Source: Chamaecyparis obtusa
Taxonomy: Eukaryota > Streptophyta > Pinopsida > Cupressales > Cupressaceae
DNA: 64,000 nt
Reading direction: 5' to 3'
Assembly: GCA_027943335.1 (NCBI GenBank)
Contig: BSBK01001299.1
Location: forward strand, 131,501-195,500
The stretch's first letter is position 1. Each line of letters starts with the position of its first letter. The notes below the pieces were generated by a model. That model was given only the letters and a program-made list of their open reading frames with translations. It was not told the DNA's origin and did not search any database. Positions 21,962-34,270 of the stretch are shown piece by piece. The translations under genes were made by a program, and so were the position numbers.

Positions 21962-23650
21962 TGTTGCTCGGCATTCTTGTGCCCACCTGAATATATGTTG
22001 CTAGGCATTTCTCGTCTTTACGCCTCCTTGACTCGAGAAATTCAATGACATGAAGACTTCTGTTTGCATAAGGACTCTCCGTCGATTTATTATGCCGAGA
22101 CCAAGCACATATTGACTGAAGTGAAGAACGTGTTGTTGTTTTTGACAAAAAATGTGTGGAAGGGAATTCCTGTTTGACATTAAGTGGCGAATATTAATGA
22201 ACGGTCCCTTCAATACGACAAAAAGACAATGAACGCATGTCACACGTTCTTTAGATATTTTTAGGAATGCACGTCACAACTCGTTCAAAGCAACAAAAGT
22301 CTACAACAACTTCTTGGAATCAGAATATGTCCATAATTTTTAGTTTTCCTCCTCAACAGTTTATATAATTTATTTTTGCTTTTTTGATAATTTTTGTATA
22401 TATATATGGATGGATGAAATTATTTTATTAAAAAAGACAATGGCTTTTTTTCATTGCTATTATTTGTTTTTGGTTGTAAGATTTATTCTAAACTTCCTAC
22501 TAGAACTCTACAAGCTGTTATTTTTGTATGTTTCTTATATAACACTTTTGAAAGTGTTTTTCAAGATAGAAGGTTCTATTGAAGGTATTTGTTGAAGTAG
22601 AAGGTACTTGTGAAGCAATTTTATCCCTCTTAGAAATTGTTTTTAAAGGTATTTTTAATTTTTTTAAAGTATTTTTACAAATTAAAAATTATTTTAAAAT
22701 TATTTTTTAGCATTTACAAGGCATTATTTTACTAACTAGAAGTGTTTTAAAAATCAATCTATTATAAGAAACTCTTTGTTATAATTACCTTTTGAAAGCT
22801 AGAAAATACTTCCATGACCTTTTGGAAGCAAGAGAAGGCTATAAAAGGTTTTTGTAAGAACGATATATCCATCACATTTTACCTAGATTGCGACATTTTG
22901 TGAAGTTATACCTTGGTTATATTCGTAAGGAATTTAATATAGTACTATTTTGAAATCACTTAAACCTTCAAAATTTTATGATTCTTTCCATTTTTCCAAA
23001 TCTGTATCTTGACATGAATTATCTAGAAATAAGAAAATTTATACATATGCCTATCATTATCATAATTTCCTAGTAGTTAGGTAAACTTTAATTTTAAATT
23101 TAACATTTTAAAAACTATAATTACATATATTCTCAATGAATATGAATTCTTACAAGAGCAAAAAAGAAAGAATCAAACAAAGTTGAAAGAGAGGTATTAC
23201 AACATATTTATTTGTAATATATTTATAGTATTGCATATGTAATAGAGAAGTAAACACGTCCTCTATATGAAGTATGATGGATAGACATGGTATGCCTTGA
23301 TCTACTTTCATAGTTGACATTTCTAGATGCAATGGAAGGTTCTACATTATGTGTGGTTATCCTCATTGATATCCTAGTTTGCTTTTTATTGATGTCACGA
23401 GTTCACATGTTTTGCTAGATATATATCTACTAGTTATGCAATTTCTATGCATGTGTGACCTACTAATTGTAATATTATTAATTATATATGGACTACATAT
23501 ATTTAGTTGATTATTATAGTATTAATATAGACTTCGTTAGTTATATTAGTTTATAGTCATTTATATAAAGAAATGATATGGTTGATATAGGAGAAAGATT
23601 TTGTTGGCAATTTAGATGTGTTGTCATTGATGTGAACATGTTTGTTGGAC
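19571..23650. repeat. Segmental duplication, copy 2
   Basis: Partner of 1-3576. It includes all but the first part of the 3' coding region of the intact LRR gene and 1.7 kb of upstream DNA. The block ends at 23650, 48 bases into an LTR beginning TGTTGGCAATTT at 23602. After that point the two copies continue with different LTR-type sequence. Confidence 0.95.
22360..22368 (-). promoter_or_regulatory. Possible TATA element of the LRR gene
   Basis: On the minus strand the sequence reads ATTATATAAAC about 400 bases upstream of the start codon. The same sequence is kept in the paralogue at 2286-2294. Distance would imply a long 5' leader, so this is tentative. Confidence 0.25.
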
Positions 23651-24790
23651 AGTTTCGCTAGATGTACTAAATGTATTTCATAAGGCTCCTGACAGAGTCC
23701 ATCCTCTCACAAGGAATTTCTATATTAGTACATCTTTTGTGGGCATCATTCTGATGAAGGGTGCTCCCCTTTATACCACAAACATATAACAGAAACAGAG
23801 AAACAACAACAATATGCAAGAACAGAAAATTGGGTTCTTATTATCTCCACAAATGTGGAATTACAAACTTTCAGAATTACAATATGCAAAGCCACATAGG
23901 CATTCCCTTACAATATTTTGTAGGACAAAGCCTCGAATCAATACCCAGATCTACTACCCAGAACTGCCCTAGACAACACTACGGGCCTTCTTTATATAGG
24001 CAATTTCCACCGCCTGAGAAGGTTCCAGAAATTTAGCCCTAAGGGCCGACCCAACTTAGAATTATTTTATTTTTCAATTTACTACATCAAAGTCAGCTCA
24101 AAATAACTTTTGAAACCCGAACAGAAATTTTGAAGGAAAATTATTTTCCGCCAGTTCAAGTGGCCCGACTTTCAGAGACCATAAGTCATCACCAGTTGAC
24201 CAGATTGACTATTATAACCCCATTTCAGAAACACCGCGAAGTGCTCTACAGGCTTGACCAATGCAAAGCACCCTGCACCCAAATTTTTGACCTCATCCGG
24301 GGCCTCTAAAGCCTTCAAAACTGAGTTCAAAGTTTTTGTACCCTGCTGCCAATACCGAAAATCTTCAATATCTTCAAAACTAGACCTGATCTAGCCATGA
24401 AACTTTACTAGCAGGCTGATATGACTGAGATGAACCTCCATATGTAAAATCAGACATTCCGAGATCGTAAGACCAACTTACTAAAAATAGCAAGTTTCCA
24501 TAAATAGCAACTCTGCACAAGATAGCCCTTATTGAATACAAAAATAGAAATATTTTTGGGTGATGCAAGATTGCCCTTACACCCAAGATGCTCCTACATC
24601 ACATTCCCACCGAGGTTTACTATCTGATCAAGAGGTTCCCTAGTTAACATATCTTGTGTTATTGTGTCATTGTGTATGTTTATCTTTCTATGGTTATTGG
24701 TTATATTGATTACATAGTTGAAATCTATTAATGGTGATAAAAGTTATATTTATTAGATAAATGATTCACTCCCCCTCTCAATTATCTTGG
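23602..24790 (+). mobile_element. Copia-type LTR remnant interrupted by a solo LTR
   Basis: It begins TGTTGGCAATTTAGATGTG and ends with LTR 3' features: TCCCACCGAGGTTTACTATC, a TTGTGTTATTGTGTCATTGTG stretch, then ATTCACTCCCCCTCTCAATTATC at 24765-24790. The last part is related to the inverted LTR end at 27324. A solo LTR sits inside it at 23752-24601. No primer-binding site follows; it abuts the minus-strand copia element. The interior is shortened after 23650. Confidence 0.6.
23752..24601 (-). mobile_element. Solo LTR with target duplication CATTC
   Basis: An 850-bp segment begins TGATGAAGGGTGC and ends GCTCCTACATCA, with TGATG/CATCA inverted ends. It is flanked by perfect 5-bp direct repeats CATTC at 23747-23751 and 24602-24606. 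A minus-strand TATA motif (CCTATATAAAGAAGG near 24000) suggests that transcription would run leftward, so the element is in minus orientation. Removing it rejoins the host LTR. Loss of internal sequence by LTR-LTR recombination is the usual origin. Confidence 0.88.
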
Positions 24791-24799
24791 TGGACTTTA

Positions 24800-27274
24800 C
24801 TTTCAAACACTTGGGAATCTTAGTAACTTCATTTGTGTCATCATCACAAATCTCATTTTCACAGTCGGTCTCAACATGTTCTTCTTCTTTTGTAGTAGTG
24901 GACTCCTTGATCTTTGTATTATGATTACAATCATACATTCTCTCTCGTATTTGAAACTTTTTATCTATCTTCACATTGTTACTTTCAATCATCTTTCTCA
25001 ATCTCAGGTTAAAATATTTGTAAGCCTTTCTTTTAGTAGAATAACCAAGAAAAATTACTTCATCACTTCTATCATCAAATTTTCCTATTTCATCATCTCT
25101 TTTGATATAGCATTTGCTTCCAAATATTCTAAAATATTTTACAATAGGAGTATGATTAAACCACAAGTCATAGGGAGTCTTATTTGTACCTTCTCTAATG
25201 TTAATTATGTTCAATGTATATACTATTGTACCAATAGCTTCCCTCCAATGTACATGACATATATTTCCTTCTAGCAACATTGTCCTAGCAGCATCCAATA
25301 TTGTTTTGTTTCTTCGCTCTGAGCTATCCCATTTTATTGTGGAGTCCTAGGAGTAGATGTATATCTGTGGATTTCATGGTCTTCATAGTATGAATTAAAT
25401 AGATCTAAAGTAAACTCTCCACCTCTATTTGATCTCAAACATTTTATCTTTACGCCTGATTCATTTTCTACTTTTTCTTTGAATACCTTGAATTTATCAA
25501 ATGCTTCTGATTTCTCTTTCAAGTAAGTGATCCACATCATTCTATAAAAGTCATCAACAAAAAGTATAAAGTTCCTTTCACCATAATATGATCTTGTCCT
25601 TGTAGGTCCACATAGGTCTTTCTGTACTAAATCCAACTTTCCTTTTGTTGTATATGATTTAGTTTTATAAATACTTCTAGTTTTCTTTCCCATAACACAC
25701 TCTCTACACATAGTATTAAATGGTTTTACAATTTTAGGTAGGTCTCTCACTGCATTAGTCAAGCTTTCCTTAACAATATTATCAAAATTAACATGACAAA
25801 ACCTTATGTGCCATAACCAATTGTCATCTATCTTTGCAACAAAACAAGAAGATTCATATGTATTTAACTCAAATACATTACCTCTAGATTTAGTACCAGT
25901 TACAATCAAATTTCCTATCTTACTTCTGATAAAACATTTCCCATCAATGAATTTCAATTGATTCCCTTTGTCCATCAATTGTCCAACACTCAAAAAGTTA
26001 TGCTTAAGTCCATCAACAAGTAGTACATTGTCAGTATTAGTCTTTCCATCCAAAGAAATAGATCCTACTCTTATGATAGGTTTAGGAACATTATCTCTGA
26101 ATCTTACAACACCACCATCATACTTATTTAGTTTGACAAACTTGTTTTTATCTCCAGTCATATGATGTGATCAACCACTGTCTATAACCCATTCAGATTT
26201 CTTATCAACATGTGATACTAAGGCTTTTTCCTCATGTAATGGTTTTTCATCTTTGATAGCAATAAATCCAATCTCATCATCATCAAAATCATCATTAGAA
26301 ATACCTTCACTAGCATAATAACATTCCTTTTCTTTTGAATACTTAGGTTTGAGAAACTTAGGTTTGTATTTAGGAACTCTTTTAGGACATCTAGATGCAA
26401 AGTGACATAACTTATTGCATGGAAAATATTCCAAAGGTAACTTTTCTTCAAATTTACCCTTACCTCTCTTTTCTCTTCTAGCGAACAGGGTAATAAGTTC
26501 ATCGAGCTTTCTTTCTTCTTCTTGTATCTATTCCCATTCATCAGCATACTCACCAAGCTCTTCTTTTAGATTATCACTGTTGGTGCTTGCAATTCTAGAT
26601 AATGTATTTTTGTGTGTACATGCCCTAAATGTTGTTTCAACTTTAGGTAAAGAATCTCCCATTTCTGTAGCTTCAAAGGTAGTTATCTTTGCAATCAAAA
26701 TTTCTCTACTAAAGTTTACAGTCAAAGGTATAATCTCTTCTATAGCCTTAACTTTTGTCTTGTAAATAGGTGTCAATGATCTGAGAATCTTTACAATGAC
26801 TTCTTCCTCTTCATAAGTGCCTTCGAAATTTATGATTCCAATCACAACCTCTGTGACTCTTTGTACATAAGCCCTAATGTTTTCATCATCTTTCATTTGC
26901 AACTTCTCCATCCTTTTTTTCTAGTTCTCTAATTTTTCTTGCTTAGTAAACTTGTCTCCTTCATACAATTCTTCTAATCTTACCCAAATTTTGTGCCTTG
27001 AATCTAGATATTTCACCTCAGTAAATTCTCCTTCAGAGAGTGCACTGATCAATGCTTCTCTTGTGACCATGTTATATGAAAATGTCTTCTTTTCTTCGTT
27101 AGTAGCTTTATCTAATTCATCCTCACCCTTCATATTTACCTCATTCTTTGTGATCATCAAGTAGTCAATACCCAAACATAGCAAATGGGTTCTCATCTTG
27201 TTCTTCCAATTGTCAAAGTTTTCATGATCAAATTTTAGACTATCCTTCCTATAGAATGCCATCTCCAAGATCAC
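24800..27274 (-). pseudogene. Ty1/copia gag-protease-integrase, no reverse transcriptase
   Basis: Reading right to left on the minus strand: a Gag start (MAFYRKDSLKFDHENFDNWKNKM, 27260-26921); a Gag middle with MKDDENIRAYVQRVTEVV (26911-26528); a degenerate knuckle CNKLCHFASRC (about 26420-26385); a protease motif WVIDSG*SHHMTGD, where the expected Cys codon is TGA (about 26170); a pre-integrase H-H/C-C region (HIRFCHVNF...CREC); and an integrase core with LVQKDLCGP and LRSNRGGEF, where the usual Asp of the second motif is Asn. The integrase C-terminal part (WREAIGTIVYTLN...FIFLGYS-like) ends at about 24800. RT and RNase H are absent and the frame is broken at several points. The element is dead. 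Confidence 0.88.
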
Positions 27275-27300
27275 CTCAAGTTGTTAAGCTTTCTTTCTAA

Positions 27301-27321
27301 GGTCCAATAGCTCTGATGCCA
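27301..27321 (-). other. Primer-binding site of the copia element
   Basis: On the minus strand, TGGCATCAGAGCTATTGGACC lies two bases inside the LTR end (CTCACAAT). It resembles the initiator-Met tRNA primer site used by plant copia elements and confirms the minus orientation. Confidence 0.8.
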
Positions 27322-27323
27322 AT

Positions 27324-28430
27324 TGTGAGGAATAACAATCCACTAATACAACTGAGAGGGGGGTTGAATCAATTGTATGATAGATTATTAAACTTTAAAC
27401 TTTGAATAGAAGTTATAACAAATCAAATGAACATAGTAAATGCCAACACAATAACACAATATTTTTTGTCGAGGAAACCCTATTAAAGGTAAAACCACAA
27501 TGGGAATTAGCACCCACAAATGATGTATTGAGAGTATTGTATCCTTGTTAAAAGATCTAGCCCTATTAGGAGCTTATTAAAACATTATAGTACACAGTCC
27601 TTGTTAAAGGATAGACCCTGTTAGAAGTCAAAAAAAAAGAGTAGGCTCACTGCCCAAAGAAGGTTATGTCCACCTTCAAAACTCACTGTTTGCAATGAAG
27701 TTCCAATGAATTATATACTAACCTCTACTCTACATCCAATAGATACAAGCTCGTAGCTTCCATAATCCTCTTTTATATTCCATCCATACTTCATACCTTT
27801 TCAAAAGAAAAGATCTTACATATATAGCTTATTACAAATAAATTATTAGGTCGGCCAATTAGGCTTTCCCAATTATAAAAATAATTATATAACCCCTTGC
27901 TAAGATACACACAGTATCTATAACAAGTATACAATAATTACATTTTAACAATTGAGGTCCGACATCCAAAATTCATGCTTGATATTCAAAATACACACTT
28001 TAATTTTGAAGTCAGCCCCAAATAGGTCACCTCCAAAACACACGCCACAACTGACATCATCCTTCTTTCCACAATTCGCTATGATCAATGAAGATTCCTC
28101 AATATGCTATCTGATATCCCTTAAACTCGCATATACTAAATCTACATTGCTTGTAAGATATACACAAAGCACAGAGACTAACTTTGTCAACTTCCACTGT
28201 CACAGTCCAATAACCAGTCTTCACTAAATATTTTGTAACTCAACCAATATGAATTATTATGGCATGTGATCTTGGATATAAGATCACAACACTTCCCTGT
28301 ACACAAATCTATGTTTGCTCATTCTGAATCAACCATACAGTATACGTACACTATAATAACAAGTCTATTTTCTTCATTACAACATATGTTGCAATCAATG
28401 ACAAAACATGAATGACAACAATACTCAACA
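27324..28430 (-). mobile_element. 5' LTR of the copia element
   Basis: On the minus strand it begins TGTTGAGTATTGTTGTCATT and ends ...CCCCCCTCTCAGTTG...TTATTCCTCACA next to the primer-binding site. Length is about 1.1 kb, typical for this group. The outer boundary is chosen from the TG/CA ends and is approximate. Confidence 0.65.
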
Positions 28431-28789
28431 AGATAATGAAGTGATTAAACATATTAAATGCATTGGCAACATCAAACTAATATTCATCAATAAGGTTATT
28501 TTCTAAAAATCCTAATTACCTCTTAATATGATTTTTGACAAGGATGCTAGACCTCCAATTCATGTGCTATCTTCTTAGTAGAGACATTATAAAATACAAT
28601 ACCAAATAAATAATTAGAGATCTAAACTACAAGAAATAACCTTCATCTAGAGACATTATGATATTTTCAAGTAAATTTTCCAACAAAAACTAACACAAGT
28701 CAAATTGCACACTCTCTTTAACAATTTTATGAGCCAAATAAACAACTATAGTAGATGTAGTACCTTCAAAATTTAAAAATTAAATTTTA
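28431..28789. other. Unassigned spacer
   Basis: AT-rich, no recognised feature between the copia LTR and the plant-mobile-domain remnant. Confidence 0.5.
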
Positions 28790-29520
28790 TATGTAATACC
28801 AACTGCCAGCACCAATACACAGTCTTGCCCAAATTGGGTTGATGGATGTATCCTATATGACGGAATATATATGGCATGCCCACTCCTCCTGCTACCTCTA
28901 TAATCAATCGAACAATGGGAAAGTTCTCTTGTGTCCAGATTTGCATAACTATAACTCTTGCTTGCATGTTGTGCCCCCCTCAATAAAAAATCTTATGGAT
29001 CTCTCTATACATATGAAATAACTGGACAGCTCCCCGGCTAAATATTCATGGTCTTCTCAACATCTTGTATAAAATGTGGCCCGATACACACTGGAATCCT
29101 TTTTGTTTGTGGTCAAGAGAAGCTATACATCCAATCAAACCAACCAAAATGCATGGAAAAGGGTAGTCCTGGCCATAATGACTGAGCATGTACTCCTAGG
29201 TAATGTGTCAATCCATGATTGTGTCATCATAAAATATACATCTTAGTGTTGTGATCCCCTCCACTGTATCTTGATCATATAACACTGAATCTCTAGCAAT
29301 TAGTAGGTAGGGGATCTTGTATACATCCTATAGTGTGATGTTGATATCAATAGTAAGAAGATGGAAGGTATTTTTCTCTGAATAGAATTGCAATGCAGTC
29401 AACAGCTTGTAATTAACATAGATATTAGGCATAGTGAGGAGCTTCCCTAGCTCACATTGATTGAGTATAACTAAGTCATCTGGAGATAAATGGTGTGCTA
29501 ATCTAAGTGCTTTTGGGTAG
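28790..29520 (-). pseudogene. Plant mobile domain (PMD) remnant
   Basis: Read right to left it gives ILNQCELGKLLTMPNIYVNY, LLTALQFYSEKNTFHLLT, INITL*DVYKIPYL, SVLYDQDTVEG, SHYGQDYPFPCILVGL, DHKQKGFQ and MPYIFRHIGYI. These parallel, in order, the antisense PMD gene in the gypsy element: FGFLLDMPHIRANHGLLTAL, KHNTFHLPTREVTITLEDVY, VYYDQDLTKG, EEYGRDFPVPCIVCSII, SQKGF and CPYIFRYMGFI. Stops and frame changes show decay. The segment matching the gypsy copy's intron is absent here, so it is continuous across that point. It may be a relic of a related element or of a host PMD gene. Confidence 0.7.
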
Positions 29521-30589
29521 GCACAACAGAAAATGGGATCAAAAAGTTAGATCTGGAATAATGAACACAACAAAATGCATTAGTAATTAGTCCAAATTGA
29601 GCATCAAGAAATCAGAAATCTAGTAATCAACATCTCTACAAAGCTACAACACTACTACAATGATGGATTATTTCACATAAAGTACCAAAACTACATATTT
29701 GACTCAAACAATGGAATAATTGACTCTTATTTATCATACGATGAAACTCTAAGTCATGTGATACTATTACTCAATGGGTGGTCCCACAATAGTGAGTCAC
29801 ACTTTTTGGCCAACTTTGACACAGAGTTCAACATTTTTAGAAAAAACTTCACTTTCGAACATCTGTTGCCACAAAACTATTAGAAATTTGAAGATGATGT
29901 AAACTAGAGTCTTTTAGAATTTTCTTTCTAATTTCTAAATATTTTTTTTTGTTTTTTTAAAAAAATCATTTAAATTCATTTTTCCTTCTCCTTCGAAAAG
30001 TGGTTTGCGTGAAAAAACTATGTTTTTAAGGAGTTACTGTCACTTGGATTAGCATAACATTTTTTTAAAATATGATAACGATGTAATTATTTTGAAATTA
30101 TATTTGTAACTTCAATATCTAAAGGATGAAATTGGTTTTATTCATTTTGGATCAATATTTCATAGTTTATTAAGTTTTAAAGTGACAGTAACTGTAATTT
30201 AGACATAATGTCACTTGGATCGCTCTAACTTGATCTGTGTATATCAAAATTTATTTTTATTTTTTTCATAGAAAGGTAACACAAATACGCTTTACCTACA
30301 TATTTTTTATAAAAGAAAATTTATAATTTACTATTTTTCCAAAAATCTTGACAAGACAGGTTGTTGAATGACCAAACAACCTATGTTTAGTTAACATAAT
30401 ATTTAAAAGTGATAATGAACTCAATATGTATTAAAATTATATTCATTAGAAAGCTTGTTCCAAATAGTATCATTTGACATCATCTATTTGAAAAAATCAT
30501 CTTGTTTAGTCCTTTTTTCAGGCCTCCAAATACCATTTTTCTGAAGTTCAGTTGTTTTCTGATGGCAAAATTTTAGTTTTGGGGTCTTC

Positions 30590-30752
30590 ATGCGAAGACC
30601 CCCTTCACACGAAGACACTTGAGGGTCTTCATGCAAAGACTCTTCACACGAAGCCTCTCAAGTGAAAATCCCAGCAAAAAAGACACTTACCAGAATTTTT
30701 CCTTGGGTACTTCGCACGAAGTATGTACTTCGAGTGAAGTCGGCTAGTAAAA
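30590..30752. repeat. Array of short inverted repeats (CTTC...GAAG)
   Basis: Palindromic words include GTCTTCATGCGAAGAC, TTCACACGAAG (twice), ACTTCGCACGAAGT and ACTTCGAGTGAAGT. They lie about 800 bases from the element's left end, the same place as the ACTTTC...GAAAGT array in copy A, but with a different core. Such matching position with changed sequence suggests a functional array, possibly transposase binding sites (inference). Confidence 0.7.
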
Positions 30753-30990
30753 TTATTTTGTAAATTTTTTTTAGAATGGTATAAAATTAAAACATTTGTT
30801 TCTATTTTATATCAAATTGTAATTAATAAATTTGAATTTTCTATTATTGAAGGCATTTTTTGAAGGAGGATTGCTATTTCTTTTTTTTCAAAGGCATAAT
30901 TTTGGAGAGGACAAATATTAGATTAAAGTATTTTTTGAAGAAAATTTTTGTTGATGATCTTGTGGAAGACAGTTTTTGGAGCTTGAAGAA

Positions 30991-33900
30991 ATGGGGAACA
31001 AGAAGGGAAGACAAAGTAAATCTTCTAGAAAAAGGTCACCCAGTACTGAACAAAGAAATCATGAAGTTGCATTGACATATTATCATAAAACTAAAGAAGG
31101 TGAAAGATAAGCTAAAGTAGGAGGGTCAAGTCAAGTAGAAGAATTGCACATTGAAGAAAGGTCAAGATTACTCCCTATGGAAGCTCAAACAATTGATGTT
31201 GGAGAAGGGTCAACATCATGTGCTCCTACTAGTATGGATGAAATTTTAAATTTAGCTCAAATTGTAAAGAGAAATATAATTATAGAAACTTAGATCATTT
31301 ACTTACAATAGATGTGGATAATTTGAGATCACTTGCTAATGTTCAACCCTTAAGTCTTGCTAAGAAGAGATAAATAAATATGATAGCAAGAGAAATATTG
31401 GGTAAATTTGATAATTTTGAAACACTTGAACAAGCTCAATTGCTTTCACTTATACTTATAAACAAAAAGTTAGAAGGGGCATTAAAATTATTGGGTATAG
31501 ACACATCATCAAAGAAGAGAAAAGTTGTTGACATGCAAACTGATATGATTGAAAATCTTAAGAAAGGTTTGAACTAGCTAGGGAAGCGATCTTGAACTAT
31601 AGATAAGTCCATTACAAGAAAAGTTATGTTGACATCCATTGTAGGTAACACTATGGGATGAAAAAGACAGATATCTTCAGTTCCATCTTAGTTTGGTTTT
31701 AATAGGAAAATAATATCACAATATGTTAATAGGAGAATACTTTTGGATGATAGCACCTTGGAAGGCAATTGGGAAATCATGTGTAGAGCTCCTCGTTCCA
31801 ATAGGATTGATGAAGGAATAAAAAACTTGGTCACATCATTTTGGAATGACAATACACGTCCTTCATCAAACACTAGAGATGTTATCAGACATAGAATTTT
31901 AGCTAATCAATATGAATATCATATGAAACATTGGTTGGACACAACACAACATGAAATGAATGTGTCATTTTGTAGTTCAAATCCTAATATAAAGATTGGG
32001 AAAACATTGTTTGAAAGATTGAAGCCATATTATATCAAGACAAACAAAGTGTTTGAAACTTGTTGTTGTCGTTATCATATTGAATTTGATCTCCACTATC
32101 AAATTTTTCAAAAAATTTTAGAAGACACTTATCATTTTGAAAATGCTCGTCCTACTAGATGAAGTGAGTTCATCTCATCCATTTTATGTGACAAAAGACA
32201 TGATGTAGCTAGACAAATAAATTGCATAAAAGGAATATGCCAAACATGTGCCGATTTTTCTCTTTTTCTTTTGAAAAATGAAAATATTGATGTAACAAAG
32301 ATGGTAAATTGTAAGAGTTACAAATATGTAAAGAATGAAAAAAAATTTGGGAAAGAATCCAAAAGGTTAGAATATGTTGAAGAGGAGATAAATGTTGGAG
32401 TATTTATGAAAAAATTTAAAAAATTGATTCAACCCTACATTCATCATGCTTTTTTTGCAAAGTGGCAAGAGCAACAATTCCAAACACTGAGAGACAATTT
32501 CCCACTTGGAACTATTGTATCAGTTGTTGATTTTGCAAAAAATTATTCTTTTGTTCATCAAAAGGAAATTCAGTTAGAATACTATTTTTCAGAGAAAATT
32601 ACTATTATGGTACATGTGTGTTATCGACATGTACAATTAGATTTGGATGGTATTCAGAGAACATTTGAAGCACAGGTCATCAAGAAGGAATATCATTTTT
32701 ATATAAGTGATGATAGAGAGCATGAAATTCATTATGTAGAACATTGCTTCAAGATGTTTTTTGCAAATTTGAAAGAAAGAGGTATAAAAATTGATAAACA
32801 TTATGTTTGGTCAAATGGATGTGCTACACAATTCAAATCATCGAGACCATTTTATGCACTATGTAGATATCATTGTAATGAAAACATACCACATGTCTGG
32901 AGTTTCTTTGAGAGTGGACATGGAAAAGGTGAACATGATGGTGTCGGAGCTTGCATCAAACGTGCTATACGAAAGTATAAAATAAATTATAAGGGAGTGC
33001 ATATAAAAAATGCACATGATGTGGTTGAATGGTGCAAGACACATTTTTCACCAAATGAGAATGACATGTCATCAGGATTGACTCAGGCAGTGCCGTATAG
33101 AAAATTTTGGGAGATAAAAGGTATGCACACATTTTTAAATTATTTGAAAGTCTTTAAAAATTTTATGATAGTTTGTATTCAAATTATATTTATATAGAAT
33201 ATATTATATATTCATTTGTTCAGGTGTGGATAGAAAAATTATGCATGGTTGTAATAGGATAGAAAAAATATGATCTTTGCATTCAGTTATGAGTACAAAT
33301 TGTCGCAATTAGATGTTTAACACTAGGGACTACTCATGCTTTTGTTGTCACTGCATTGCCAACAATTATGAGGAATGTATCAATCAAGACCATGGATATG
33401 TAGGTACATAGAATCTAGTGCCACTATTTTTTATTGATACATTTGATAGAGATGAAGATGAAAACTTCGATGATGTCCCTTTGATTTCTACTGATTACGA
33501 TCATATCTCAGGATTGGTCAAAATTGGTAATTATATATATTTCACATTATATGGTACATTGAGTTGCATGTATAGATAGATAGATCTATAGATTGAACTA
33601 AGTAAATTTTAAGATCTCACACATGTTTATATAAATTTACTATGTAGGAGATGTCTTTGCAGTGATTGTTGAGCATGGAAATGTAAGAGTTGGTTATTAT
33701 TTGCTGCGTTGTACTGCAAAGAGGATGAAGTTACTTGAACCTGAAGAAAGTGATGGAATGTTGTCCCCCATAGGTTTGTATATGGTTTACATCAATATAT
33801 TGAACTTAATTTGTAAATTTTAAATTTCAACCTTTTAACAAATTTCAAATTGAGTTTGTTTAAATTTATATATTGTTAAAAATTTTGACCTGCAGGTTCA

Positions 33901-34140
33901 GTTGTTTTAGAGGGAACATATTTCAAGAAAATCAAAGTAATTCAACATGGTATTCACTTTGTTGATTACAAACCAAACAATAAGGTGTTTCAATATAGTC
34001 ACCTAGTAGTTGCCACATCCATTTGTCTTCATAAAGTTAAATCTCAACGTGGACATCATAAGTGGAGACTAGATAGTGAGGATCATGAGAGAATATTACA
34101 TGTTCTCCATGAAGGGTCTGAACCACTTGAGTTGGTCTAA
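30991..34140 (+). pseudogene. Multi-exon DDE/RNase H-fold transposase-like gene
   Basis: Starts MGNKKGRQSKSS at 30991. The main exon runs in one frame from about 31380 to 33120 with a few stops. Landmarks: APRSNRIDEGIKNLVTSFW (31780); IGKTLFERLKPYYI (32000) followed by CCCRYH; ICQTCADF (32240); FPLGTIVSVVDFAKNYSF (32500), a candidate first acidic site; KHYVWSNGCATQFKS (32800), where WSDG is expected; and FESGHGKGEHDGVGACIKRAIR (32905-32975), a candidate last acidic site. Splice sites join in phase: 33120|33224 (GTATGC...TTCAG), 33526|33648 and 33773|33896. The last exons hold a Cys cluster (YSCFCCHC), GYYLLRCTAKRMKLLEPEESDG and VVLEGTYFKKIKV, ending TAA 34138-34140. The SDG..QFK / SGHGK..DG signature occurs in uncharacterised transposase-like proteins of plants and animals; I cannot assign a named superfamily. 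Stops and Asp-to-Asn make this copy inactive. Confidence 0.7.
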
Positions 34141-34270
34141 AAAGTATAATATGTATACTTATTTCTTGTGTTAGGACCTACTTGATATCTCTAGATTAAA
34201 TTTCATTATACTTTGTTTATATATTTAAACATATGATGGACTATAATTTGTTGATATATGATGGACCTAT

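Larger units (their letters stand above)
29783..34270 (+). mobile_element. Transposon family copy B with DDE-like transposase gene
   Basis: Its left end (CCCACAATAGTGAGTCACAC) and first 1.3 kb match copy A at 4968. Contents in order: AT-rich subterminal region, inverted-repeat array (30590-30752), ORF starting MGNKK at 30991, transposase core, and three further exons to 34140. The right end is cut by the LTR element starting at 34271; no right terminal repeat could be found, so the superfamily cannot be fixed from ends. The presence of introns argues against a retrotransposon. Confidence 0.65.

Noticed and set aside
24876..25274. 132-residue plus-strand ORF
   Set aside because: Antisense shadow of the copia integrase region read on the minus strand.
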